A DNA stretch of 64,000 nucleotides, from positions 54,733 to 118,732 of the forward strand of contig NZ_JADKYB010000029.1 in NCBI RefSeq assembly GCF_016918855.1, in the 5' to 3' direction. Both the position numbers and the translations under genes were made by a program. This document shows positions 54,822 through 62,270 of this stretch, piece after piece. Each line of letters begins with the position of its first letter. Position 1 is the first letter of the stretch. The DNA comes from Actinacidiphila acididurans (GTDB lineage Bacteria; Actinomycetota; Actinomycetes; Streptomycetales; Streptomycetaceae). The notes beneath the pieces are model-generated. The model saw only the letters and a program-made list of their open reading frames with translations. It was not told the origin of the DNA and searched no databases.

Positions 54822-56123
54822 TCAGCCCGGCATCCGGGCGAGAACGTCCTGGCCGTACGCGCGCAGCGCCTGCTGAACGGCGAACTCGGCCAGGTAGAGC
54901 CGGAAGCCGTCCTCGGACTCCTCGGCCAGGTTGAGCATCCGGCGGTTCGCCGCCACCGCCGGGTTGTCCAGCTCCGCCGCCGCGGCGTCGACCACGGCGT
55001 CCATCGCGGACGGTTCGACGACGTCGTCGAACACGTACCGTGAATCGGGTTCCTTGGCCCACACCTTGCGTCCGCCGAGGATCACCTGGCGGGCCGGGCG
55101 GGCGCCGAGGAAACGGGTGAGGCGCAGGTTCGACACGCCGGGGACGATGCCTTCCCGGGCCGCGGGCAGGCTGAAGAAGGCATCACCGGCGGCGACCACG
55201 CGGTCACAGGTCAGCAGGATCTGGGCGCCGCCCCCGATGGCGAAGGTGTCGACGGCCGCGAGCCACGGCTTCTGGACGGTGCCCGAGTGCCAGTCGTCGC
55301 CGGTCCGCAACCCTCGCATGATCTTGCTGAGGAAGCCCAGCTCCCGGCGGAGCAGGAAGTCCACGAAGGAGATCCGCCCGGCCTTGAGCTCCTTGAGGTT
55401 GATGCCGGCGCTGAACACCCGCCGCCCGGCGTAGCGGGGATGGGTCATGACCCCGCCGCGGAGCACGCCGACGGTGATGCCGGGGTCGAGCAACACCAGG
55501 TCGACCAGCGTCTCCAGGTCGGCCACGAGCTGGTTGTCCTCGGCGTTCAGGCAGTGCGCGTTGGTGATCGTGATGTGGCCGGCCCGGCCGCGGCGCTCCA
55601 GGCGGGCGGCGGTGAGAACGACCTCGCCGCGGGTGCGGAACGCGTCGAGCAGGTCGATCGCCCGCGGCACCGGCAGCAGCATCGCGCGGGTGAGCGCGCG
55701 GCCGGAGCCGGGCGAGGCGAGCAGGCCGCCGAAGAGGATGCCCTGGTCGATCTCGCGGCCCTCCCGGTGGCTCTGCGCGAACCGGGCCTCCTCGGCCATC
55801 TGGGCGGGCGTCGGCGCGAGGCCGGGGAACAACTCCGCGGCGCTCTGCGCGAGGTCGGCGAGGCCCCGGTAGCCGGCCCCGGCCGGGCCCGCGGTCAATT
55901 CCGCATAGACCCGATCGGCGTACGCGGCCAGGAAGCCCGTGCGCAGGTGGCGTGCGACCGAGTGCAGGTCACGGGCCTCCGCGCGGGTGGCCTCGTCCCG
56001 CTGCGACGGCTCGGGCAGGGCCGCGAGCCGCTCGTCGGTCTCGCCGAGGAACTCGCGCAGCAGCGTTCGGTCGGTCGCGAGGTCACCGGACAGGACCGGG
56101 GTCGTGGCGATCGCCCGGGTCAT
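54822..56123 (-). CDS. dpgC: 3,5-dihydroxyphenylacetyl-CoA 1,2-dioxygenase
   Basis: A 433-residue enzyme with the DpgC architecture: a helical N-terminal region (about residues 1-190) then a crotonase fold. The oxyanion region is GRRVFSAGINLKELK and the loop GGGAQILLTCDRVVAA. DpgC is a cofactor-free oxygenase making 3,5-dihydroxyphenylglyoxylate from the CoA ester. ATG 56123 overlaps the dpgB stop (ATGA), so both are coupled. In-frame codons upstream are dpgB antisense-frame noise and were excluded. Confidence 0.94.
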   Translation of the reverse strand: MTRAIATTPVLSGDLATDRTLLREFLGETDERLAALPEPSQRDEATRAEARDLHSVARHLRTGFLAAYADRVYAELTAGPAGAGYRGLADLAQSAAELFPGLAPTPAQMAEEARFAQSHREGREIDQGILFGGLLASPGSGRALTRAMLLPVPRAIDLLDAFRTRGEVVLTAARLERRGRAGHITITNAHCLNAEDNQLVADLETLVDLVLLDPGITVGVLRGGVMTHPRYAGRRVFSAGINLKELKAGRISFVDFLLRRELGFLSKIMRGLRTGDDWHSGTVQKPWLAAVDTFAIGGGAQILLTCDRVVAAGDAFFSLPAAREGIVPGVSNLRLTRFLGARPARQVILGGRKVWAKEPDSRYVFDDVVEPSAMDAVVDAAAAELDNPAVAANRRMLNLAEESEDGFRLYLAEFAVQQALRAYGQDVLARMPG

Positions 56124-56809
56124 GCCCGCGCCCCGTCCGGCGCGCCGGCCGATCGTTGCTGGGCGTGGTCGCAGGCGGTCAGGTGGGCGCCGAGGGCGTC
56201 CTCGAACTCCCGGGTCCCGGCGTCGAGCAGCAGCCCGCGGCGGACGGCGACCTCCGTACCGGCCAGCCGGTGGGCGATCTCGGCGACCTCCGCGTCGGCG
56301 TCCGGGACCACGCCGTCCAGCAGCCCGGCCGCCAGCAGCGCGGCCGCGTCGAGGTCGCGCGGCAGCAGGGCCAGGCGGCGGGCGCCGGCGAGCCCGGCCT
56401 GCTGGACCAGCCGGTGCAGCCCGAGCCCGGGCCACAGGCCCTCGGGCCGGCCGGCGAGTTCGACCACCGCGTCCGGCAGCGCGAGCCGGTGGTCGGTGGC
56501 CAGCAGCACCTCCAGCGCGCCCTGCGTGCCACGGCCGGAGAGCACCCCGATCGTGAAGGCGTCGAGGTGTTCCAGCCGGTGCAGCGCGCGTTCCCAGTCC
56601 TCGACCAGGTCGGTCCCGACGGGTCCGGGCCACGGGTCCGGGGCGCCGGTCGTGCCGTCGAGGCGGACGACCAGGACCGTGCCCGCTTCGGCGGTCTCGA
56701 CCGCCCGCACGAGGCCGGCCACCACGCCGGGGGTCAGGCCCCGGGCCAGGTCGAGCCCGATCGTCGCGAGGCTCCGCCCGCTTGTCGTCGTCGGCGCAGG
56801 CCGCACCAC
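56120..56809 (-). CDS. dpgB: Enoyl-CoA hydratase-like DpgB
   Basis: A protein of about 229 residues with a crotonase fold (FTIGVLSGRGTQGALEVLLA, LPDAVVELAGRPEGLWPGLG). DpgB helps DpgA in dehydration/aromatisation of the tetraketide. GTG 56809 is chosen because GGGGAG precedes it; GTG 56890 would extend it to 256 residues with an unlike tail. It is the first gene of the leftward operon and faces hpgT across a long inverted repeat. Confidence 0.9.
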   Translation of the reverse strand: MVRPAPTTTSGRSLATIGLDLARGLTPGVVAGLVRAVETAEAGTVLVVRLDGTTGAPDPWPGPVGTDLVEDWERALHRLEHLDAFTIGVLSGRGTQGALEVLLATDHRLALPDAVVELAGRPEGLWPGLGLHRLVQQAGLAGARRLALLPRDLDAAALLAAGLLDGVVPDADAEVAEIAHRLAGTEVAVRRGLLLDAGTREFEDALGAHLTACDHAQQRSAGAPDGARA

Positions 56810-56889
56810 ATCACCTGTCTCCCCGCCACGCGTGGCACTCGCTTCCGGATGGGTCGCCGGGACCTCATGGTCGGAGCCGGGCCGACGCA

Positions 56890-56966
56890 CGCAGATCGGT
56901 ACTGGCCCCCGTTACACGGTGCGCGCCGCCGGGCCCGCTCGTAACGGGGGCCAGTACCGATCTGCG
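56890..56966. promoter_or_regulatory. Perfect 26-bp inverted repeat between dpgB and hpgT
   Basis: The arm 56890-56915 and the arm 56941-56966 are exact reverse complements (core GATCGGTACTGGCCCCCGTT) around 25 bases. It fills the divergent promoter region and ends 29 bases before the hpgT ATG. Each arm contains CCGTTAC or its complement, shared with other gaps in the cluster. A regulator operator is the simplest reading. Confidence 0.85.
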
Positions 56967-56995
56967 CCGGCCGGCGGCAGGCGAACAGTGGCGCC

Positions 56996-58294
56996 ATGGA
57001 GCTCACCCGGTCGCAGCTGGCCGACGCCCTGTCCGACCCGCTGCTGGATGCGATGAACTTCCTCAACGAGGTCGCCATGCGGTTCCCCGACGCCATCTCG
57101 TTCGCCGCGGGCCGGCCTGACGAGCGGTTCGCCGGTCTGGAGGACGCCGAGGAGGACCTGCGGCGTTACCGGGCCCATCTGATGGAGTCCTCCGGCGGCG
57201 ACGAACGGGCCGTGATCGGCAGGCTGTTCTCGTACGGACCGGCCAAGGGCATGATCAACGACCTGGTTGCCCGGTACCTGCGGGTCGACGAGGGGATCGA
57301 AACCGGGCCGGAGTCGCTCGTGGTCACCGTCGGCGCACAGGAGGGGATGGTGCTCGTCCTGCGCGCGCTGCGCCGGGAGAGCACGGACGTCGCGCTGGCG
57401 GTCGCGCCGACCTACGCGGGTTTCACCGGGGCGGCCCGGATCGTCGGGATGCCGGTGCTGCCGGTGGCGTCCGGTCCGGACGGCGTGGACTTCGACGACC
57501 TGCGCCGGGTGGCCGCGCGGGCCCGGGCCGACGGGCTACGGCCGCGCTGCCTGTACGTGATCCCCGACTTCGCCAACCCGACCGGGCTGTGTCTGCCGGT
57601 GGCGGACCGGCACCGGCTGATCGAGGTGGGCGCCGAACAGGGCCTGCTGCTGATCGAGGACAACCCGTACGGCACCTATGTGGCGCACGGGGAACGGCTG
57701 CCGACCCTGAAGGCGCTCGACCGGGGCGGCCAGGTCGTCTACCTCGGTTCGTTCGCCAAGACCGTGATGCCCGGCGCCCGGGTGGGCTTCGTCGTGGCCG
57801 ACCAGCCGGTGACCGACGGCGGCCGCCGGATCGGCCGGCTCGCCGACGAGCTCGCCAAGATCAAGAGCATGGTCACCGTCAACACGTCGGCAGTGGGTCA
57901 GGCCGTCGTCGGCGGCCGGCTGCTCGCCCATGATTGCAGCCTGGTCCGCGCCAACGAGCGGGTCGCCGCCGTGTACCGGGACAACCTGGACCGGATGCTG
58001 CGCGGGCTCGAGGCGCGGTTCGGCGGCCGGCCGGACCTGAGCTGGACGTCGCCGAACGGCGGCTTCTTCATCACGGTACGGGTGCCGTTCCGGGCCGACG
58101 AGGCGCTGCTCGAGCACTCGGCCCGCCGGCACCGCATCCTGTGGACGCCGATGAGCCAGTTCTATCCGGGGTCGGACTCCGGCGCGCGCAGCCTGCGACT
58201 GTCCTGCAGCGCCCTGTACCCCGATCAGATCGACACCGGCCTCGACCGGCTCGCGGCCCTGGTCGCCGAGCAGTCGGCGCCGCTCAGCGCTTGA
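56996..58294 (+). CDS. hpgT: Hydroxyphenylglycine aminotransferase
   Basis: A 432-residue fold-type I PLP aminotransferase. PLP Lys255 lies in LGSFAKTVMPGARVGF and a conserved Asn in YVIPDFANPTGLCLP. HpgT aminates both 4-hydroxyphenylglyoxylate and 3,5-dihydroxyphenylglyoxylate, giving Hpg and Dpg. It is the only rightward gene of the amino acid set and ends 12 bases from the dpgD stop. Confidence 0.93.
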   Translation: MELTRSQLADALSDPLLDAMNFLNEVAMRFPDAISFAAGRPDERFAGLEDAEEDLRRYRAHLMESSGGDERAVIGRLFSYGPAKGMINDLVARYLRVDEGIETGPESLVVTVGAQEGMVLVLRALRRESTDVALAVAPTYAGFTGAARIVGMPVLPVASGPDGVDFDDLRRVAARARADGLRPRCLYVIPDFANPTGLCLPVADRHRLIEVGAEQGLLLIEDNPYGTYVAHGERLPTLKALDRGGQVVYLGSFAKTVMPGARVGFVVADQPVTDGGRRIGRLADELAKIKSMVTVNTSAVGQAVVGGRLLAHDCSLVRANERVAAVYRDNLDRMLRGLEARFGGRPDLSWTSPNGGFFITVRVPFRADEALLEHSARRHRILWTPMSQFYPGSDSGARSLRLSCSALYPDQIDTGLDRLAALVAEQSAPLSA

Positions 58295-58306
58295 CGGAGC
58301 GGCCGG

Positions 58307-59128
58307 TCAGGTCGCTGTCCACTTCGGCGCACGCTTCTCGACGAACGCGAGCGGGCCCTCCAGCGCGTCGTTGCTGTGCATCCGCAGGTCCTCGGCGTCG
58401 TAGTGGCCCGCGAACGCCTCGGCCAGCGGCAGGTGCGCCGACCGGCCGACGACCTCCTTGATCGAACGCACGGACAAGGGCGCGCAGGCGAGAATGTCGG
58501 CGATCCATCCGTCGACGCAGGCATCCAGGTCCTCCGGCGCCACCACCTCGTTGACGAGGCCGAGTTCGCAGGCGCGGGTGGCGGAGAGCCGCCGGCCGGT
58601 CAGCAAATAAGCCATGGCCGCCTTGAGGGGCAGCTGCCGGCTCAGCCGGAAGACGCCACCGGCCCCCGGGATCAGCCCGAGCCGCGCCTCGGTCAGCGCG
58701 AAGGTCGCGGTGTCGTCGGCGACGACGATGTCGCAGGCCAGGGCAAGCTCGAAGCCGCCGCCCAGGGCCCACCCGCGCACCCGGGCGACGACCGGCTTGA
58801 CCAGGTCGAACCGCTCGGTCAGCCGGGGCCAGCCGGGCTTGCCGCGGCTGCCGAAGGTCGAGGGCGCCGCCGTCCCCGCGCGGGTCCGCTCCACGAGTTC
58901 CTTGAGGTCCTGCCCGACCGAGAAGGCCCGGTCGCCGGCGCCGGTCAGCACGGCCACCCACAGCTCGTCGTCGCGCTCGAAGTCGTCCCAGACATCAGCC
59001 AGTTCGGCGTGCATGGCGAGGTTCATGGCGTTGAGCACTTCGGGCCGGTCCAGGGTGACGCGGGCGACGTGACCGTCTTTCTCGTACCGCACGAACTTCA
59101 CCGGGCCACGGTAACCGGCTTGATCCAC
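58307..59128 (-). CDS. dpgD: Enoyl-CoA hydratase DpgD
   Basis: A 273-residue crotonase. The oxyanion hole is in FSVGQDLKELVER and WALGGGFELALACDIVVAD. Active acidic residues are in TEARLGLIPGAGG. It assists DpgA and DpgB in dehydrations leading to dihydroxyphenylacetyl-CoA. GTG 59128 follows GAGG at suitable spacing. It stands apart from dpgABC, convergent with hpgT, and a CCGTTACG element lies about 23 bases upstream. Confidence 0.9.
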   Translation of the reverse strand: MDQAGYRGPVKFVRYEKDGHVARVTLDRPEVLNAMNLAMHAELADVWDDFERDDELWVAVLTGAGDRAFSVGQDLKELVERTRAGTAAPSTFGSRGKPGWPRLTERFDLVKPVVARVRGWALGGGFELALACDIVVADDTATFALTEARLGLIPGAGGVFRLSRQLPLKAAMAYLLTGRRLSATRACELGLVNEVVAPEDLDACVDGWIADILACAPLSVRSIKEVVGRSAHLPLAEAFAGHYDAEDLRMHSNDALEGPLAFVEKRAPKWTAT

Positions 59129-59199
59129 CCGGCTGCCTCGGTGCCAGCCGCCGTTACGGCGATCGGTCCGGCGCGCGGGAGCGGGCTTTCCGCACAGGT

Positions 59200-59407
59200 C
59201 CCGTTCAGCCTCCCGTTCGGGCAGAACGGGGACGGACTGCGGGCCAGGGATGTCTGCCGCACCCTCGGCACCGGCACCGAACCGCGGCAGACCGAAGGCA
59301 TGCGCGCCAAGCCGAACCGCCTGGCCAACCGCGGCATCCTCACCGAATCCGGCCTGTTCACCCTCACTAAACGGCCACCGGCCACCCCAGAGGCCAACTC
59401 AAGCTAA
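59200..59407 (+). pseudogene. Remnant of a small actinomycete helix-turn-helix protein
   Basis: Read in one plus-strand frame this part gives GDGLRARDVCRTLGTGTEP, GMRAKPNRLANRGILTESG and FTLTKRPPATPE, then a stop at 59407. This resembles the C-terminus of a common streptomycete protein linked to mobile DNA. No start or N-terminal part is present. It probably marks an old insertion between dpgD and the regulator. Confidence 0.5.
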
Positions 59408-59453
59408 AAAGAGACGAAGTCTCGCAGAACACCCACTGAAAGCCTGACCGACC

Positions 59454-59513
59454 GATCGGGCAATGGAATTGATCGATCGGGCAATTCAATTGCCCCATCG
59501 GGCAATGGAATTG
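59454..59513. repeat. Three 21-bp-period direct repeats upstream of the LuxR gene
   Basis: Copies begin at 59454, 59475 and 59496, each like GATCGGGCAATGGAATTG; the middle copy reads GCAATTCAATTG. The period is exactly 21 bases, two turns of DNA, and the sequence is AT-rich. It lies 310 bases before the LuxR start and 330 before dpgD. Such phased repeats suit cooperative regulator binding. The remaining bases to 59825 show no gene. Confidence 0.8.
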
Positions 59514-59825
59514 ACCGCCGGGATAGCATTTTCCGGGTCGATCTTGCCGGTTGGTGCCGATGTCGGGAGAGTCAAACGCGTCCAGCCGGTGCGGAGGTCT
59601 TCGACCCAAGGGAGCGAGCGTTCTACCGTGGATGGACAGGCGGACGGCTGACTCAGGCCGAGAGAATCCGGCATTGATCGACTAGCCATCGCTCGACTAA
59701 CGCCTTCAGAGGTTCGGCACCGCCGATCAGCACTTTTCCCGGAAAATGGCAGCGGCACGGAAGATGAATTCCCGTCACCGCCGGTCGCAACGTTCAGCAA
59801 ACAATTCCACCGCAGGGGAAAGCGT

Positions 59826-62252
59826 ATGCAAAAAACAGCCGACGAGACACCACGATGCGCCACCTGCGAGGCGGCCATAGCCCCGCAGCGAAATGTCAGA
59901 AAGAATACGACCCTCGCGCGTTACTGTTCCAACGCCTGCCGTCAGCGCGCTTATCGGCGCCGGGTGAAGGTCGGCACCGTGGTGGCCTCGGCCAACAACG
60001 CGACCCAGCTGAGCAGCTTCATCGGGCGCGAGTACGACTTGGTGGAGCTGCGTCGCATCCTGCGCAACACCCGCCTGCTCACGCTCACCGGGGCGCCCGG
60101 TGTCGGCAAGTCGCGGGTCGCCATGGAACTGGCCAAGAAGGAACAGCGAGCCAGCCACCGGGGCACCGTGGTCATCGACTTCTGCGCCCCAGAGATGGCC
60201 GCGCTCGAGCCCGCGGGCATGGTCGAGGCGCTCACCGCGACCGTCGAGGAGCAGGTCGCGCCCGTGCTGCGGCGCGACGCGGCACGCACCGAGGAGCAGC
60301 TCATCCTGCTGGACAACTGCGAGCGAGTCCTCGAGGTGTGCGGGCCCTCGGTCGTCGGCCTGCTCTTCCGGTTCCCCGGCCTGCGGGTGGTCGCGACCAG
60401 CCGCGAGCCCTGGCGCCTGTCGGGCGAGGTCGTCTACCGGCTCTCCGGGCTCTCGCTGCCCAGCCCGGACGCCGGCGACCCCCTCGACGGCTGCCTGCGC
60501 GCCGATGCCGTCCGCCTCTTCGTCGACCGCTGCACGGCGGTCAACCACGAGTTCGCGCTGACCGAGGAGAACGCCGCCGACGTGGGCGCGATCTGCTCCG
60601 GGCTGGACGGCCTCCCGCTGGCCCTCGAACTCGCCGCGCAGCTTTGCCGGGCCTTGCCGGTGGCCGAGATCCGCAAACGCCTGCCGGACCGGCTGACCGC
60701 GCTGAACCAGGGCTGGCGCACCGCCGACGCCCGGCACCGCAGCTGGCAGGCGGCGTTGCAGTGGAGCTACGACGAGCTGTGCCCGGACGAGCAGCGGCTG
60801 TTCCGCCGGCTGTCGTTGCTCTCCGGCGTCTGCAGCGCCGAGGCGGCCCGGACCGCCTACACCGACGACCCCGTGCTCGCCGAGACGGTACCGGACCTGC
60901 TGATCCGGCTCGAGGCCAAGTCGCTGATCACGTCCGCGGCCGACGGCACCGAGGAGTCGCCCGACTTCGAGGTGCCCGCGTCCCTGCGCGGTTTCGGCCA
61001 GCAGAAGCTCGCGGCCTGCGGCGAGGAACCGGCCGTACTGGACCGGCTCACCACCTGGATGACCGAGTGGACGGACGAACTGCGGGCCATCTCGCCCCCG
61101 CCCCGTACGGCGCTGGGCCGGCTGGCCAGGGAACGGCACACCATCCACCGCCTGCTGGCCCGGCTGAGCGCCACCGACGACGAACGGCAGCTCTCCCTGT
61201 CCGGGGCACTCGCCGCGATCGACACGCTGTCCAACGAGGATGCCGGCGAGACGCTCGACATCGTCCGCAACGCGCTGCAGGTCACGAAATCCACCTCCGC
61301 ACGCCGTGGGCACGCCTTGGAGGGAGCGCTCTCGCTCGCCTGCTGGCACGGGCACGACCGGCTCGCCCTGGAACTGGTGGCCGAGGCCGTGACCGTCGCC
61401 GGCCAGGACTGCGACGAGGATCAGCGAGCCCGGGTCCTGCTGCTGGCCGGCATCGCCAAGGAGATGTACGCCGACCGGGACGACGCGTACGCGGACCTGC
61501 GCGCCGCCCTCGAGGCCGCCCGGCGCAACGGCAACGCGGTGCTGGCCGCGATGTGCCAGGGTCACCTCGCCCGGCACCTGCTGCACCGGGGACACCCCGG
61601 TCCGGCCGCGGATCTGCTGGCGGCCAACCTCGCGACGATCCGGGCGGCGGCGCCGCCGGAACAACTGAGCGCGGTCCTGCTCACCGCCGGTGCGCTCGCC
61701 CTGGCCCGGGACGACCTGGCCGACGCCGAGCAGCTCTTCCACGAGACCCTCGCGTCCGGGCACGGGCCCGGCCTCTACGACGGCGTGCTGGGGCTGGCCC
61801 TCTGCGCGGCCCGCGACAACAGCTTCGAACGCGCGCTGCGGCTGATGGCCAGTACCGAGAACAGGCCCGCCGCGGCGCTGCGCCTCTTCCCGGACTGGCG
61901 GCGGCAGCTGGAGGACACCCACGACATCGCCACCCGCATCCTGCCCAAGGCACGGGCGGCCACGGCCCTGACGTCCGGGCGGGGCCTCGACCTCGGTCAG
62001 ATCCTCCTGCTCGCCCGCGACGCCGCCGTCCCGGACGCGGCGACCGCGGAGGACGACGTGCTGACCGCCCGTGAGTGGGAGGTGCTGCGGCTGGTGATGG
62101 AGGGGCTCGCCAACTCGCAGATCGCCCACCGGATGCATTTGTCCGTCCGCACGGTAGAGACCCACGTCCGCAGCATCCGCACCGCGCTCGGGCTGCGGTC
62201 CCGGGCGCACATGGCCGCCTGGGCCGCCCGCCGCTGCACCAAGGCCGCCTGA
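59826..62252 (+). CDS. LuxR-type ATPase regulator with N-terminal zinc-ribbon-like motif
   Basis: An 808-residue regulator. The first 45 residues hold C11-x2-C14 and C34-x3-C38 plus a basic QRAYRRR end, a zinc-finger-like motif. Then comes an ATPase domain (Walker A LTGAPGVGKSR near residue 95, Walker B LILLDNCERV), a helical repeat region and a C-terminal LuxR helix-turn-helix (LTAREWEVLRLVMEGLANSQ). It probably activates the Hpg/Dpg peptide cluster, in which it is embedded. It ends 18 bp from the convergent second NRPS. Confidence 0.9.
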   Translation: MQKTADETPRCATCEAAIAPQRNVRKNTTLARYCSNACRQRAYRRRVKVGTVVASANNATQLSSFIGREYDLVELRRILRNTRLLTLTGAPGVGKSRVAMELAKKEQRASHRGTVVIDFCAPEMAALEPAGMVEALTATVEEQVAPVLRRDAARTEEQLILLDNCERVLEVCGPSVVGLLFRFPGLRVVATSREPWRLSGEVVYRLSGLSLPSPDAGDPLDGCLRADAVRLFVDRCTAVNHEFALTEENAADVGAICSGLDGLPLALELAAQLCRALPVAEIRKRLPDRLTALNQGWRTADARHRSWQAALQWSYDELCPDEQRLFRRLSLLSGVCSAEAARTAYTDDPVLAETVPDLLIRLEAKSLITSAADGTEESPDFEVPASLRGFGQQKLAACGEEPAVLDRLTTWMTEWTDELRAISPPPRTALGRLARERHTIHRLLARLSATDDERQLSLSGALAAIDTLSNEDAGETLDIVRNALQVTKSTSARRGHALEGALSLACWHGHDRLALELVAEAVTVAGQDCDEDQRARVLLLAGIAKEMYADRDDAYADLRAALEAARRNGNAVLAAMCQGHLARHLLHRGHPGPAADLLAANLATIRAAAPPEQLSAVLLTAGALALARDDLADAEQLFHETLASGHGPGLYDGVLGLALCAARDNSFERALRLMASTENRPAAALRLFPDWRRQLEDTHDIATRILPKARAATALTSGRGLDLGQILLLARDAAVPDAATAEDDVLTAREWEVLRLVMEGLANSQIAHRMHLSVRTVETHVRSIRTALGLRSRAHMAAWAARRCTKAA

Positions 62253-62270
62253 ACCCGTGCGGCCTGAGCG

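Noticed and set aside
54822..56633. A 603-residue version of DpgC
   Set aside because: The first 170 codons overlap dpgB in another frame and are Arg/Gly/Ala-rich noise; the start at 56123, coupled to the dpgB stop, gives the family length.
59367..59609. Small minus-strand frame with a repeated Cys/Pro pattern
   Set aside because: The pattern is only the translation of the 21-bp repeats; no ribosome site or homologue is evident.
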